Positions 7,549-14,436 of a DNA stretch of 14,436 nt are shown piece by piece. The notes beneath the pieces were generated by a model that was not told where the DNA came from, searched no databases, and saw only the letters and a program-made list of their open reading frames with translations. The stretch spans positions 1 to 14,436 of the forward strand of contig CAINCZ010000048.1 of assembly GCA_903847195.1 (NCBI GenBank), in the 5' to 3' direction. The stretch comes from an uncultured Acidobacteriota bacterium (GTDB lineage Bacteria; Acidobacteriota; Terriglobia; Terriglobales; CAINCZ01). The translations under genes were made by a program, and so were the position numbers. Positions within the stretch are counted from its first letter, which is position 1. Every line of letters starts with the position of its first letter.

Positions 7549-8484
7549 GTGAGCATAGAGCTGCGCCACCTTCGCTACTTCATTGCTGTTGCCGAAGAGT
7601 TGAATGTGACTCGCGCGGCCGAGCGCCTCCACACCGTACAACCCTCCCTCGGCCGCCAGATTCACGCCCTCGAGGGACTTCTCGGCGCCCCGCTCTTCCA
7701 TCGCGACGGGCATCGCCTCACCCTCACCGATGTCGGCCGCAGCCTGCTGGTCGAGGCCCGCCGGTTGATGCAGGAGTTTGACTCGGTCATTCAGCGCGTG
7801 CGCACCGAGGCCGCTGTCGAGGGCGGCCGCATCACCGCCGGGTTCTTCCCTGGCGCCGAATGGCGCGTACTGCCGCACCTCCTGCCTTACCTGCGCACCA
7901 ACAGCCCCGAGGTTCAGCTGATTCTGCGCACCATGATTCCCGCCGAGCAGATTGCCGCTCTGCGCAGCCGCAGCATCGATGTCGGCTTCTTGCGCGGCCC
8001 CATGGCTAGAGACCCGCTAATAACCTTTGAGACTGTCCTCGCCGACGAGATCATCGCCGTGATCCCCAGCGGCCATCCCCTTGAGAAGCGCAAGAAGGTC
8101 TCCATGCAGGAACTGGCCGAGGTGCCCATGGTCAGGATCACGCGCAATGAGACTCCGGCGTTCATCTCGGTTTTGACCTCGCTGGAAGAGCGCGCCGGCA
8201 TCAAGTTCCGCACGGTTCTGGAAACCGAAGGCATTCTGGGCGTGATGGCCGCTGTGGGCGCCGGATATGGCTTCAGCCTCCTGCCTGCCTACGTGGAGCA
8301 GATCATGCCCCGCACCATTGTGATGCGCCGTCTCGACACCTATCCCCCGCCCACCACCGAACTGCTGATCGCCTTCCGCCGCGACCGCAAGGCTGCGCTC
8401 GCCCGCTTCCTTTCGCTCGTTCGCGCCTGTTTCAAGCAGGAGATGCCGCCGGTAATTAAGGAGAAATCCAGCTCTCGCCGCTAG
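7549..8484 (+). CDS. LysR-type transcriptional regulator, BenM/CatM-like group (311 aa)
   Basis: The N-terminal winged helix-turn-helix (about residues 1-62) reads ELRHLRYFIAVAEELNVTRA, then AERLHTVQPSLGRQI and LLGAPLFHR, the LysR signature. The effector domain (about 90-300) has GRITAGFFPGAEW, AALRSRSIDVGFLRGP and DEIIAVIPSGHPL, which resemble regulators responding to aromatic acids, catechol or muconate (BenM, CatM, HcaR type). I place the start at GTG 7549 (VSIELRHLRY) because it gives the family's normal length and N-terminus. The frame runs open 113 codons further upstream with no homologous content. GGTAGGA lies about 11 nt before it, a rather weak ribosome site. It is divergent from the cupin gene and co-directional with the FAD oxidase operon 176 bp downstream, so it could control both modules. 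Confidence 0.9.
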   Translation: MSIELRHLRYFIAVAEELNVTRAAERLHTVQPSLGRQIHALEGLLGAPLFHRDGHRLTLTDVGRSLLVEARRLMQEFDSVIQRVRTEAAVEGGRITAGFFPGAEWRVLPHLLPYLRTNSPEVQLILRTMIPAEQIAALRSRSIDVGFLRGPMARDPLITFETVLADEIIAVIPSGHPLEKRKKVSMQELAEVPMVRITRNETPAFISVLTSLEERAGIKFRTVLETEGILGVMAAVGAGYGFSLLPAYVEQIMPRTIVMRRLDTYPPPTTELLIAFRRDRKAALARFLSLVRACFKQEMPPVIKEKSSSRR

Positions 8485-8660
8485 GCCCCCGGTTCTCGCC
8501 CTGCCCGCTTCCCGTTCAGACCTCAGAGGTTCTATTTCGAAGGTAGAAAGCAGTTTCTTTATTCGGGTACTCGCAGTAGCCTCTGTTAGATTCAATTGCC
8601 TGATTTGTGCCAGCTAGGGAGCAGTCTCTGGTAAATCCACTTACGCGAGGAGGTTGGGGT
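8485..8660 (+). promoter_or_regulatory. Intergenic region with nested inverted repeats before the oxidase operon
   Basis: Two abutting dyads lie here. ACCTC-A-GAGGT (8520-8530) is perfect. TTCTA-N9-TAGAA (8530-8548) contains a T-N11-A arrangement, the minimal LysR-box form, around a near-central TTCGAA. They lie about 110-140 bp before the GTG start of the first oxidase, a plausible place for activator binding. The Shine-Dalgarno GAGGAGGT at about 8648-8655 is strong and fixes the start at 8661. No convincing -35/-10 pair was identified. Confidence 0.42.
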
Positions 8661-10130
8661 GTGGAGACCAAGAAACAGCAATTAAGCGCTATGGTTGGAC
8701 CGGACAATGTCTCGGACGACAGTGTCAGTCTGGCCAACTATGCTTGCGATCAGAGTTTCGTGGCGGCCCTCCGGCCGTGGTTCGTGGCCCGTCCGCAGAC
8801 AACCGCGCAGGTGCAGGCTTTGGTGCAGTGGGCCAATGCGACGCAAACCCCGCTGGTGCCCGTCAGCTCGGGGGCTCCGCACTTTCACGGAGATACCGTG
8901 CCGTCATTGCCCGAGGCCGTCATTGTCGATCTGAGCGCGATGAAGGCCATCCTGCGTATCGACCGGCGCAACAAGGTCGTCGTCATCGAGCCCGGCGTAA
9001 CTTATGCCGAGTTGGAACCGGCGCTGGCCAGGGAAGGCATGCGAATCTGCCGTCCGTTACTGCCGCGCGCCAATAAGTCGGTGGTCGCGAGCCTGCTGGA
9101 GCGGCAGCCCACGCTGATCCCGCGCCTCAATTACACGCTGCTTGAACCGCTGCGCGACTGCGGTGTCGTCTGGGGCACCGGGGAGATTTCCTTTACGGGT
9201 GAAGCCGGCTTCGGCCCGCTCTCGCTGGAGGCCCAATGGAAAAGCGGCGTGGCCCTGGTCGATCCCAAGGGTCCATTTTCTACTGACCTGGTGCGCCTGC
9301 TGAGCGCGGCCCAGGGGTCGATGGGCATCGTCATCTGGGCGGCGGTCAAGTGCGAGTTGATCCCCGGAGCCCACCGTTATCAGTACGTGCCGGGTGGGAA
9401 GCTCGAAGACCTGGCCGAGTTCTGCTACAAGCTCGAGCGGTTGCGGCTGGGCGACGAAGTGCTGCTGCTCAACCGGGCACAACTCTCGCGCCTGCTGGGC
9501 GCGCGTCCGGGCGATGCCCCCCGAGCTGCCGACGAACTGCCCGCCTGGGTCGTGGTGGCTGGACTCGCGGGCGCGGCTTACTATCCCGAAGAGCGCGTCG
9601 CCGTGCAGGACAAACAACTCAAGGCCCTCGGGCAGGAGTTCGGCCTCAATGTCCTGCCGTCGTTGCCGGGTGTAACGAGCGCCGAGTTCGCGGGCATCCT
9701 GGCGGGCTACGCGGGCGAGCCGCACTGGAAACTGAAGACCAAGGGCGGATGCCAGGACATCTTCTTCCTGACAACGCTCGACAAAACGCCGCAATTCGTC
9801 AAGATTGTGCAGGCGGTGGCCGAAACAGCCGGGTATCCGGTCGGCGAGATCGGCATCTACATTCAGCCGCAGCATCATGGCGTCACCCAGCACGTCGAGT
9901 TCAGCCTGCCTTACGACCCGAAGAATGCGCGGGAAGTCGCGCGGGCAAAGCACGTCTTCACCCGCGCAAGCGAAGAGCTCATCGCGCAGGGAGCGTATTT
10001 CTCGCGGCCCTACGGCGAGTGGGCCGACATGGCATACCAACGCGATGCGACAACGACCCGCGTGCTGCGCACGGTGAAACAAATCGTGGATCCGAAGAAC
10101 GTGTTGAATCCCGGGAAGCTCTGCTTCTAA
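8661..10130 (+). CDS. FAD-binding oxidoreductase, VAO/PCMH superfamily, GlcD/GlcE-like (489 aa)
   Basis: This is a FAD-linked oxidase/dehydrogenase of the vanillyl-alcohol-oxidase fold. Seen: a FAD-binding_4-type N-terminal half with RPQTTAQVQALV (about 44-55), PVSSG at 67-71, VDLSAMKAILRIDRRNKVVVIEPGV and, later, SMGIVIWAAVKCELIP. The C-terminal DPKNVLNPGKLCF is typical of the superfamily. In place of the usual glycine-rich second FAD segment there is an aberrant stretch around 130-170, so flavin binding may be altered. GTG 8661 is the start because GAGGAGGT lies 6 nt upstream; an upstream in-frame GTG at 8607 has no ribosome site. It is the first gene of a three-gene operon, 22 bp before the HdrD-like gene, and is paralogous to the third gene. 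It likely oxidises, or helps oxidise, a hydroxylated or hydroxy-acid substrate and passes electrons to the iron-sulfur protein. Confidence 0.82.
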   Translation: METKKQQLSAMVGPDNVSDDSVSLANYACDQSFVAALRPWFVARPQTTAQVQALVQWANATQTPLVPVSSGAPHFHGDTVPSLPEAVIVDLSAMKAILRIDRRNKVVVIEPGVTYAELEPALAREGMRICRPLLPRANKSVVASLLERQPTLIPRLNYTLLEPLRDCGVVWGTGEISFTGEAGFGPLSLEAQWKSGVALVDPKGPFSTDLVRLLSAAQGSMGIVIWAAVKCELIPGAHRYQYVPGGKLEDLAEFCYKLERLRLGDEVLLLNRAQLSRLLGARPGDAPRAADELPAWVVVAGLAGAAYYPEERVAVQDKQLKALGQEFGLNVLPSLPGVTSAEFAGILAGYAGEPHWKLKTKGGCQDIFFLTTLDKTPQFVKIVQAVAETAGYPVGEIGIYIQPQHHGVTQHVEFSLPYDPKNAREVARAKHVFTRASEELIAQGAYFSRPYGEWADMAYQRDATTTRVLRTVKQIVDPKNVLNPGKLCF

Positions 10131-10152
10131 CGGACGGGAGAGGAGAAGGGCT

Positions 10153-11427
10153 ATGGCATTGGAAGATCTTCGCATAGACGCGATGCGCTGCACACGGTGC
10201 GCATATTGCAAGTGGATTCCGTTTGACCTAGTGAAGAGTTACCGGTTCTCCAAGGGGTGCCCCAGCATCGAGTACGGGAATTTTCATTCCTATTCGGCGG
10301 GGGGGCGGCTGGTCACAGCGCTCTCTTTGCTCGAGGGCCGCTCGACGATCACCGAGCAGGTCAAGGACTCGGTCTTTATGTGCACCCTCTGCGGGCAGTG
10401 CGATGTGAGTTGCAAGATCTGCCGCTACGACCTGGAGCCGCTGGACGACCTGCGCAAGTTCCGCGCAGCGCTGGTGGAAGACGGGCACGAACTGCCGCAG
10501 CTCCAGCCGATTCTGCAAAGTCTGCGCCAGGACTTCAATATGCTTGGCGAACCGCGCTCCAAGCGCGGCGACTGGGCGGCTGAGCTGAAGGTCAAAGACC
10601 TTTCTAAAGAGAACGCTGAAGTCGCCTTCCACGCCGGCTGCCGCTACGCCTTCGATGGCGAGCAGGGGCACGTGGCGCGCGCCGCGGTTCGCATTCTGCA
10701 AAGCGCCGGCGTCGATCTGGGCATCATGGGCGTCAATGAAAACTGCTGCGGCGGCCGCGCCTACGACATGGGATACCGCAAGGACTTCCAGACTCGGGCT
10801 GACATGAACTTGAAGGCGTGGAAGCATGCGGGCGTCAAGACTGTCGTGACGCCCTGCGCTAACTGTTACTTCACCTTCAAGCGGCTCTACACCTCCGAGG
10901 CAGGGTCGGAGATCAAGGTACTCCACACCGTAGAGTGCCTCGATCAGCTCATCCAGTCGGGCCAGCTCAAGTTCAAGCGTTCGGTTCCGCTCACCGTGAC
11001 CTATCACGATCCCTGCCACCTAGGACGTCAGGGCGAGGAATACGTCCCCTGGCAAGGTCAGGAGAAGAAGATCTTCGCCCAGGCGGTCTGCTACGATCCG
11101 CCTCGCCCGCGTTACAACGGTGCCTTCGGCATCTATGATCCGCCTCGCAATGTTCTGCAGGCCATCCCCGGCGTCAAGCTGGTCGAAATGGAGAGGACCA
11201 AGGAAGGCGCCTGGTGCTGCGGGGCCGGCGGCGGCGCCCGCGAGGCCTATCCCGAGTTTTCGCAGGCGACGGCGCGGGAGCGTATCGAGGAGGCGCGGTC
11301 CACCGGCGCCGAGGCGATTGTCACCGCCTGTTCCTGGTGCGAGCGCAACTTTATGGACGCCGTCAAGGATGACGGTGCGCCGTTGAAAGTAATGGACGTT
11401 CTGGACCTGGTCGAGAAGGCCATTTAG
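10153..11427 (+). CDS. HdrD/GlpC/GlcF-like iron-sulfur protein with two CCG domains (424 aa)
   Basis: Seen: an N-terminal cluster motif C13-x2-C16-x2-C19-x16-C36-P with unusually wide last spacing; a second motif C77-x2-C80-x2-C83-x3-C87-x2-C90; then two CCG (DUF224) domains. CCG 1 has C163, C198-C199-G and C235-x2-C238. CCG 2 has C288 (YHDPCHLG), C355-C356-G and C393-x2-C396. CCG domains in HdrB/HdrD bind noncubane [4Fe-4S] clusters; in GlcF, GlpC and LutA-type proteins they support electron transfer from FAD subunits. CCG 2 contains an insertion of about 27 residues after C288, including a 14-residue near-repeat (YDPPR at 314 and 328). No transmembrane segment is visible. ATG 10153 has GGAGAGGAGAAGG upstream. 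Lying between two FAD oxidases, it is the likely electron collector of the complex, with the final acceptor unknown. Confidence 0.88.
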   Translation: MALEDLRIDAMRCTRCAYCKWIPFDLVKSYRFSKGCPSIEYGNFHSYSAGGRLVTALSLLEGRSTITEQVKDSVFMCTLCGQCDVSCKICRYDLEPLDDLRKFRAALVEDGHELPQLQPILQSLRQDFNMLGEPRSKRGDWAAELKVKDLSKENAEVAFHAGCRYAFDGEQGHVARAAVRILQSAGVDLGIMGVNENCCGGRAYDMGYRKDFQTRADMNLKAWKHAGVKTVVTPCANCYFTFKRLYTSEAGSEIKVLHTVECLDQLIQSGQLKFKRSVPLTVTYHDPCHLGRQGEEYVPWQGQEKKIFAQAVCYDPPRPRYNGAFGIYDPPRNVLQAIPGVKLVEMERTKEGAWCCGAGGGAREAYPEFSQATARERIEEARSTGAEAIVTACSWCERNFMDAVKDDGAPLKVMDVLDLVEKAI

Positions 11428-11442
11428 GCGAAGGAGAGAGCT

Positions 11443-13113
11443 ATGGAAATACCGCGAGATGCCTATCGCGCGATCGAAGACGTCGTAGGGCCGAAGAATG
11501 TCACCGACGATCCCGCCTTCCTGGACTCATACGCCTTCGAAGTGATGGCGGAGACCGTCCGGCCCAACCGCAGCCACTTCATGCCCCGGCCGTGGGCTGT
11601 TGTCATGCCTGCTTCGACCGAAGAAGTGCAGAGGGTCACCCTGATCTGCAACAAGTACAAGATCAAGGTGAAGCCGATCTCCACGGGCTGGTATCACTGG
11701 GCGGCGCCCCTCACCGAGAACACCCCGACCGTGCAGTTCGATCTGCGACGCATGAACCGCATCATCGACATCGACGAGAAGAACCGCATCGCCATCATTG
11801 AGCCTTACGTGATCGGCGCGCAGCTCCAGGTTGAAGCCATGAAGCGCGGCCTCACCTTTGGCATCATCGGTGCCGGCTGCTCCACCTCCGTGCTGGCCGG
11901 AGCGTGCGCTTACACCGGCATCGGGCCGTCGGCCTTCAACATGGGCGGCAACGCCGAGAACCTGCTCGGGCAGGAGTGGGTCACGCCGGGCGGCGAGATC
12001 ATCCGCACCGGCTCGCTCAGCGCCAACTGCGGCTGGTTCTGCTCAGAGGGGCTGGGGCCGAGTCTGCGCGGCATTACCCGCGGCATCTTCGGATCGCGCG
12101 GCGGCTTGGGGACATTCACCAAGTGCGCCATTAAGCTGACGCATTGGCCCGGCGAGCCGGTCCTTCAGGCCCAGGGACGCCCTCCAGGATACCGGCTGCC
12201 GGTGCATGAGAACTTCCGCGTATACACCATCGGCGCGCCCGATTGGGAGGCGTGGGCGAACTGCTATTACGAGATTTACGACAACAACGTCGGCATGGTC
12301 TTCCACAAGCAGTTTGGACTCGCGGGCGCCGACCTGGCACCCGCGTTGTGGCTCACCTATATCGATCCGCACAAGACGCTGAACGACGTGGAAACGGCCG
12401 CGCAGGACCCGGCCATCCGCCAGCTCACCGAGGACGCCCGCATCTCCTTCCAGTTCATCATGGCGGGCAACACCACCGATGAGATCGAGTTGCAGGACAA
12501 AATCCTCGATGCCATCCTGGCCAGCACCGGCTGCTACAAAGTGAAGCGCTACTGTGAAAAGGACATGGCCGAGTTCACCAACATGTACATGATGCGGCTC
12601 GGCCACAAGCACTGCAATTACCTGTGGGTGGGCGGCTACGTCGGCAGTTGGATGCAGGCCGGAACGCCCGACTATGTGAAACGCTATGCGCCCGTCGCCG
12701 TCAAGAGCTTTGCCTGCGACCAGGAAAGCAACACCCTCGTGAAATGCGGCGGTGATGCGCTGATGGGACCCGGCAGCGCCCTTCCGGGCGGCGGCCACAC
12801 CGGACTCGAGCAGTTCGTCTCCTATGATTCGGCCGATGACGCTTCCATCGACGGCTGCATTAAGCACATGCAGGACGCTGGAAAAGAGGCTATCGCCGCC
12901 GGCTTCCCGCCGGGCAAGGAAGGCATGTACCTGCAGGTGGGCTGGACCGACGAGCGCGTCTTTGACGCTTGGGCCAAAATGCCGCAACAGTTCATCTTCA
13001 ACTTCCAGCGCAAGATTAAGGAGGCGTTCGACCCGAACGGCTTGGGCGACCGCAACTACCAGTATTTGCCTGAAGGTTGGGGACAGAAGGCTAAGCCCGA
13101 TACCGCCAAGTAG
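11443..13113 (+). CDS. FAD-binding oxidoreductase, VAO/PCMH superfamily (556 aa)
   Basis: This is the second FAD-linked oxidase of the operon. Seen: an N-terminal domain with VVGPKNVTDD, MPRPWAVVMPASTEEVQRV (47-65), PISTG at 78-82, DLRRMNRIIDID, a predicted FAD-contacting IIEPYV at 118-123, a glycine-rich IIGAGCSTSVLAG from about 141 and SRGGLGTFTKCAIKLT near 215-230. The C-terminal KIKEAFDPNGLGDRNYQYLPEG is usual in VAO/4-cresol-dehydrogenase-like enzymes. It keeps the complete FAD-binding pattern that the first oxidase partly lacks, so it is probably the catalytic flavin subunit. H85 just after the PISTG loop could be a covalent-flavin candidate, but this is a guess. ATG 11443 has AAGGAGAG upstream and lies 15 bp after the iron-sulfur gene. 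There is no signal peptide, so it is probably cytoplasmic. The substrate is unknown; para-substituted phenols or 2-hydroxy acids are the family's usual choices. Confidence 0.86.
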   Translation: MEIPRDAYRAIEDVVGPKNVTDDPAFLDSYAFEVMAETVRPNRSHFMPRPWAVVMPASTEEVQRVTLICNKYKIKVKPISTGWYHWAAPLTENTPTVQFDLRRMNRIIDIDEKNRIAIIEPYVIGAQLQVEAMKRGLTFGIIGAGCSTSVLAGACAYTGIGPSAFNMGGNAENLLGQEWVTPGGEIIRTGSLSANCGWFCSEGLGPSLRGITRGIFGSRGGLGTFTKCAIKLTHWPGEPVLQAQGRPPGYRLPVHENFRVYTIGAPDWEAWANCYYEIYDNNVGMVFHKQFGLAGADLAPALWLTYIDPHKTLNDVETAAQDPAIRQLTEDARISFQFIMAGNTTDEIELQDKILDAILASTGCYKVKRYCEKDMAEFTNMYMMRLGHKHCNYLWVGGYVGSWMQAGTPDYVKRYAPVAVKSFACDQESNTLVKCGGDALMGPGSALPGGGHTGLEQFVSYDSADDASIDGCIKHMQDAGKEAIAAGFPPGKEGMYLQVGWTDERVFDAWAKMPQQFIFNFQRKIKEAFDPNGLGDRNYQYLPEGWGQKAKPDTAK

Positions 13114-13125
13114 TTATTGCGGTTC

Positions 13126-13153
13126 GGCAGTGCAGCTCCCGGCCTGCACTGCC
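13126..13153 (+). terminator. Probable terminator of the oxidase operon
   Basis: This is a perfect 10-bp stem, GGCAGTGCAG, with an 8-nt loop CTCCCGGC, then CTGCACTGCC. It starts 13 bp past the stop codon of the second oxidase. The tract after the stem (TGACTCTTATAC) is only weakly T-rich, so intrinsic termination may be inefficient. Position and symmetry make it the clearest terminator-like element in the window. Confidence 0.65.
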
Positions 13154-13247
13154 TGACTCTTATACAGCTCGGACGTAGATCTAAGACCGGAAAGATGTAG
13201 ACAGGCAAGCTGCATTTTGAATAGTTGGGAGGGCGTGGCGACATCGT

Positions 13248-14312
13248 TTGATCGCGCAAGAGCTGATTGCGAATAGCATCTCGGTCGGTGGCGTCCAATA
13301 CCCGCTGGAGATTCTGATGCGGGACAGCCGGTCTGACCCGAATCGCGCCGCCGAGGTTGCTTCCAGCCTGATCAAGGCCGATACAGTGGACCTGCTCATC
13401 TCCGGATGCCATGTCGATACCATCAACCCGGTAGCCGACCAGGCCGAAATCAATGGCGTCCCCTGTATTACGACTGACGCGCCGTGGCAGGCCCATTTCT
13501 TTCCTCGCGGCGGCAAGCCCGATAAGGGATTTGACTGGACGTATCACTTCTTCTGGGGCCTGGACGATATTGCCGCCGTATACGTGAACCTGTGGAAGGA
13601 GTTGCCGTCGAACAAAGTGGTCGGGGCGCTGTGGCCCAATCACGCAGCCGGCAACGCCTTTGCCCACGATTTGCCGCCGGTGAAGGAGAGGGCCGGCTTC
13701 AAGCTGGTCGACGCGGGCCGCTTTCAGGAGACGATCAGCGATTATTCGGCTGTCATCAGCCTGTTTAAGCGGAACAACGTCGAGGTAGTGACCGGCATAC
13801 TCACGCCGTCCGGGTTCACAACGTTTTGGAGCCAGGCGGCGCAGCAGGGATTCAAGCCCAAGATAGCGACGGTTGCGGCGGCGGTGCTATTCCCGGCGGC
13901 GGTCGATGCCATCGGCGAGCGCGCGGTGAACCTGAGCACGGAGGTGAACTGGTCGCCGGGGTTCCCGTTCAAGTCCGGACTGACGGGCCAGACTGCCGCC
14001 CAGTTGTGCGCGCAATGGGAACAGGCGACCCAGAAGCAGTGGACTCAGCCCATTGGGCACAAGCATGCCCTGTTAGAGGTCGCCATCGACGTGCTCAAGC
14101 GCACGAAGAACATCGATTCGCGTGAGTCGGTCCGTGACGCCATCGCCGCGACCAATTACGACTCCATTGTCGGGCGCGTGCAATGGTCGGGAAAGCCGTT
14201 GAAGAATATTGCCACCACGCCGCTGGTTGGTGGCCAGTGGGTGCGAGGAAAGAAGTTCAAGTACGACCTGCTCGTTGTCAGCAATGAGACGGCGAAGGAT
14301 ATTCCGCTCTAG
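13248..14312 (+). pseudogene. ABC-type branched-chain/aromatic solute-binding protein, missing its N-terminus
   Basis: The frame encodes 354 residues of a Peripla_BP_6 (LivK-type) solute-binding protein. Seen: the early region AQELIANSISVGGVQYPLEILMRD followed by SRSDPNRAAEVASSLI, equivalent to the helix 1/beta 2 region of the family, and the remaining two-lobe fold to a normal C-terminus. Family precursors are usually about 400-430 residues. The signal peptide and first beta strand (roughly 60-70 residues) are absent. An in-frame stop at 13218-13220 lies upstream, the only start is TTG 13248, and none of the frames back to 13114 encodes a signal peptide. Without export it could not serve an ABC importer, so I call it a 5'-truncated remnant. 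The body carries no stop or frameshift, so the loss may be recent. No permease or ATPase genes follow within the window. Confidence 0.7.
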
Positions 14313-14324
14313 GCAGCCATGAAC

Positions 14325-14396
14325 CCGCTGTGAAGCGGCGGCAAGACTTGCTTGGCCTGACAATCGGCTGAAATTCGCAGCGCGCTGTGCGCTGCG
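14325..14396 (+). other. Two hairpins downstream of the solute-binding-protein remnant
   Basis: CCGCT-GTGA-AGCGG (14325-14338) is a 5-bp stem with a GNRA-type tetraloop. CGCAGCGC-GCTGT-GCGCTGCG (14376-14396) is a perfect 8-bp stem. Neither is followed by a T-run on the plus strand. They may end transcription of the upstream gene in a factor-assisted way or act as 3' stabilisers. No other feature is seen from 14313 to the window end. Confidence 0.35.
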
Positions 14397-14436
14397 CGGG
14401 GGAGGGTCCGGGCTCGTCAAGGGCCTCTCTGGAAGG

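Noticed and set aside
9057..10211. 384-codon minus-strand frame within the first oxidase (also 10228-11019 and 12043-12987 in the next two genes)
   Set aside because: They mirror real genes, lack ribosome sites and have no family motifs.
13235..13276. Possible alternative start GTG 13235 for the solute-binding protein after GGGAGG
   Set aside because: This GTG is in a different frame and reaches a stop after 13 codons. It encodes no signal peptide, so a single frameshift does not restore the N-terminus.
1..14436. CRISPR arrays, tRNA or rRNA genes
   Set aside because: No regularly spaced repeats, cloverleaf-like segments or rRNA signatures were seen on either strand.

Overview
The window is a GC-rich, gene-dense piece of bacterial chromosome. 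It reads like an accessory catabolic locus of a soil or sediment bacterium. The families present (gamma-resorcylate-decarboxylase-type amidohydrolase, old-yellow-enzyme/2,4-dienoyl-CoA-reductase-type oxidoreductase, AprAB-like flavoprotein plus ferredoxin, HdrD-like iron-sulfur protein, VAO-type FAD oxidases, aromatic-responsive-type LysR, branched-chain-type solute-binding protein) are common in large-genome environmental bacteria such as Acidobacteriota, Rokubacteria, Desulfobacterota and Betaproteobacteria. I cannot place it more closely from sequence alone.

Layout. Bases 1-171 hold one end of an IS5-type insertion sequence, with the first 38 codons of its transposase on the minus strand; it sits just past the 3' end of the first gene cluster. 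From 7308 down to 224, six genes run on the minus strand, in transcription order: cupin protein, FMN/FeS/FAD ene-reductase, MFS transporter, amidohydrolase (decarboxylase), small 2x[4Fe-4S] ferredoxin, and AprA/FrdA-like flavoprotein. At 7549 a LysR regulator starts divergently from the cupin gene, across a 240-bp gap. It is followed on the plus strand by a tight three-gene unit (8661-13113): FAD oxidase, HdrD-like iron-sulfur protein, second FAD oxidase. A perfect 10-bp hairpin (13126-13153) closes that unit. Next comes an ABC-type solute-binding protein gene (13248-14312) that lacks its signal peptide and first beta strand, so it is probably a truncated remnant. The last 120 bp contain only hairpins.

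How the parts may work together (inference). The LysR and cupin lie at the centre and two redox modules point outward. The left module could import a carboxylated, probably aromatic or cyclic acid (MFS), add or remove its carboxyl group (amidohydrolase), and reduce or oxidise the ring with two flavoenzymes, one of them paired with a ferredoxin. The right module looks like a GlcDEF-style dehydrogenase in which two paralogous FAD subunits pass electrons to an HdrD-like protein with predicted cubane and CCG-type clusters. No electron-transfer flavoprotein, CoA ligase, ring hydrolase or membrane anchor is visible, so the substrate and final electron acceptor are unknown. The most interesting points are the oxidase-HdrD-oxidase triad, the AprAB-like pair outside any visible sulfur-metabolism context, and the broken transporter subunit directly after the terminator.
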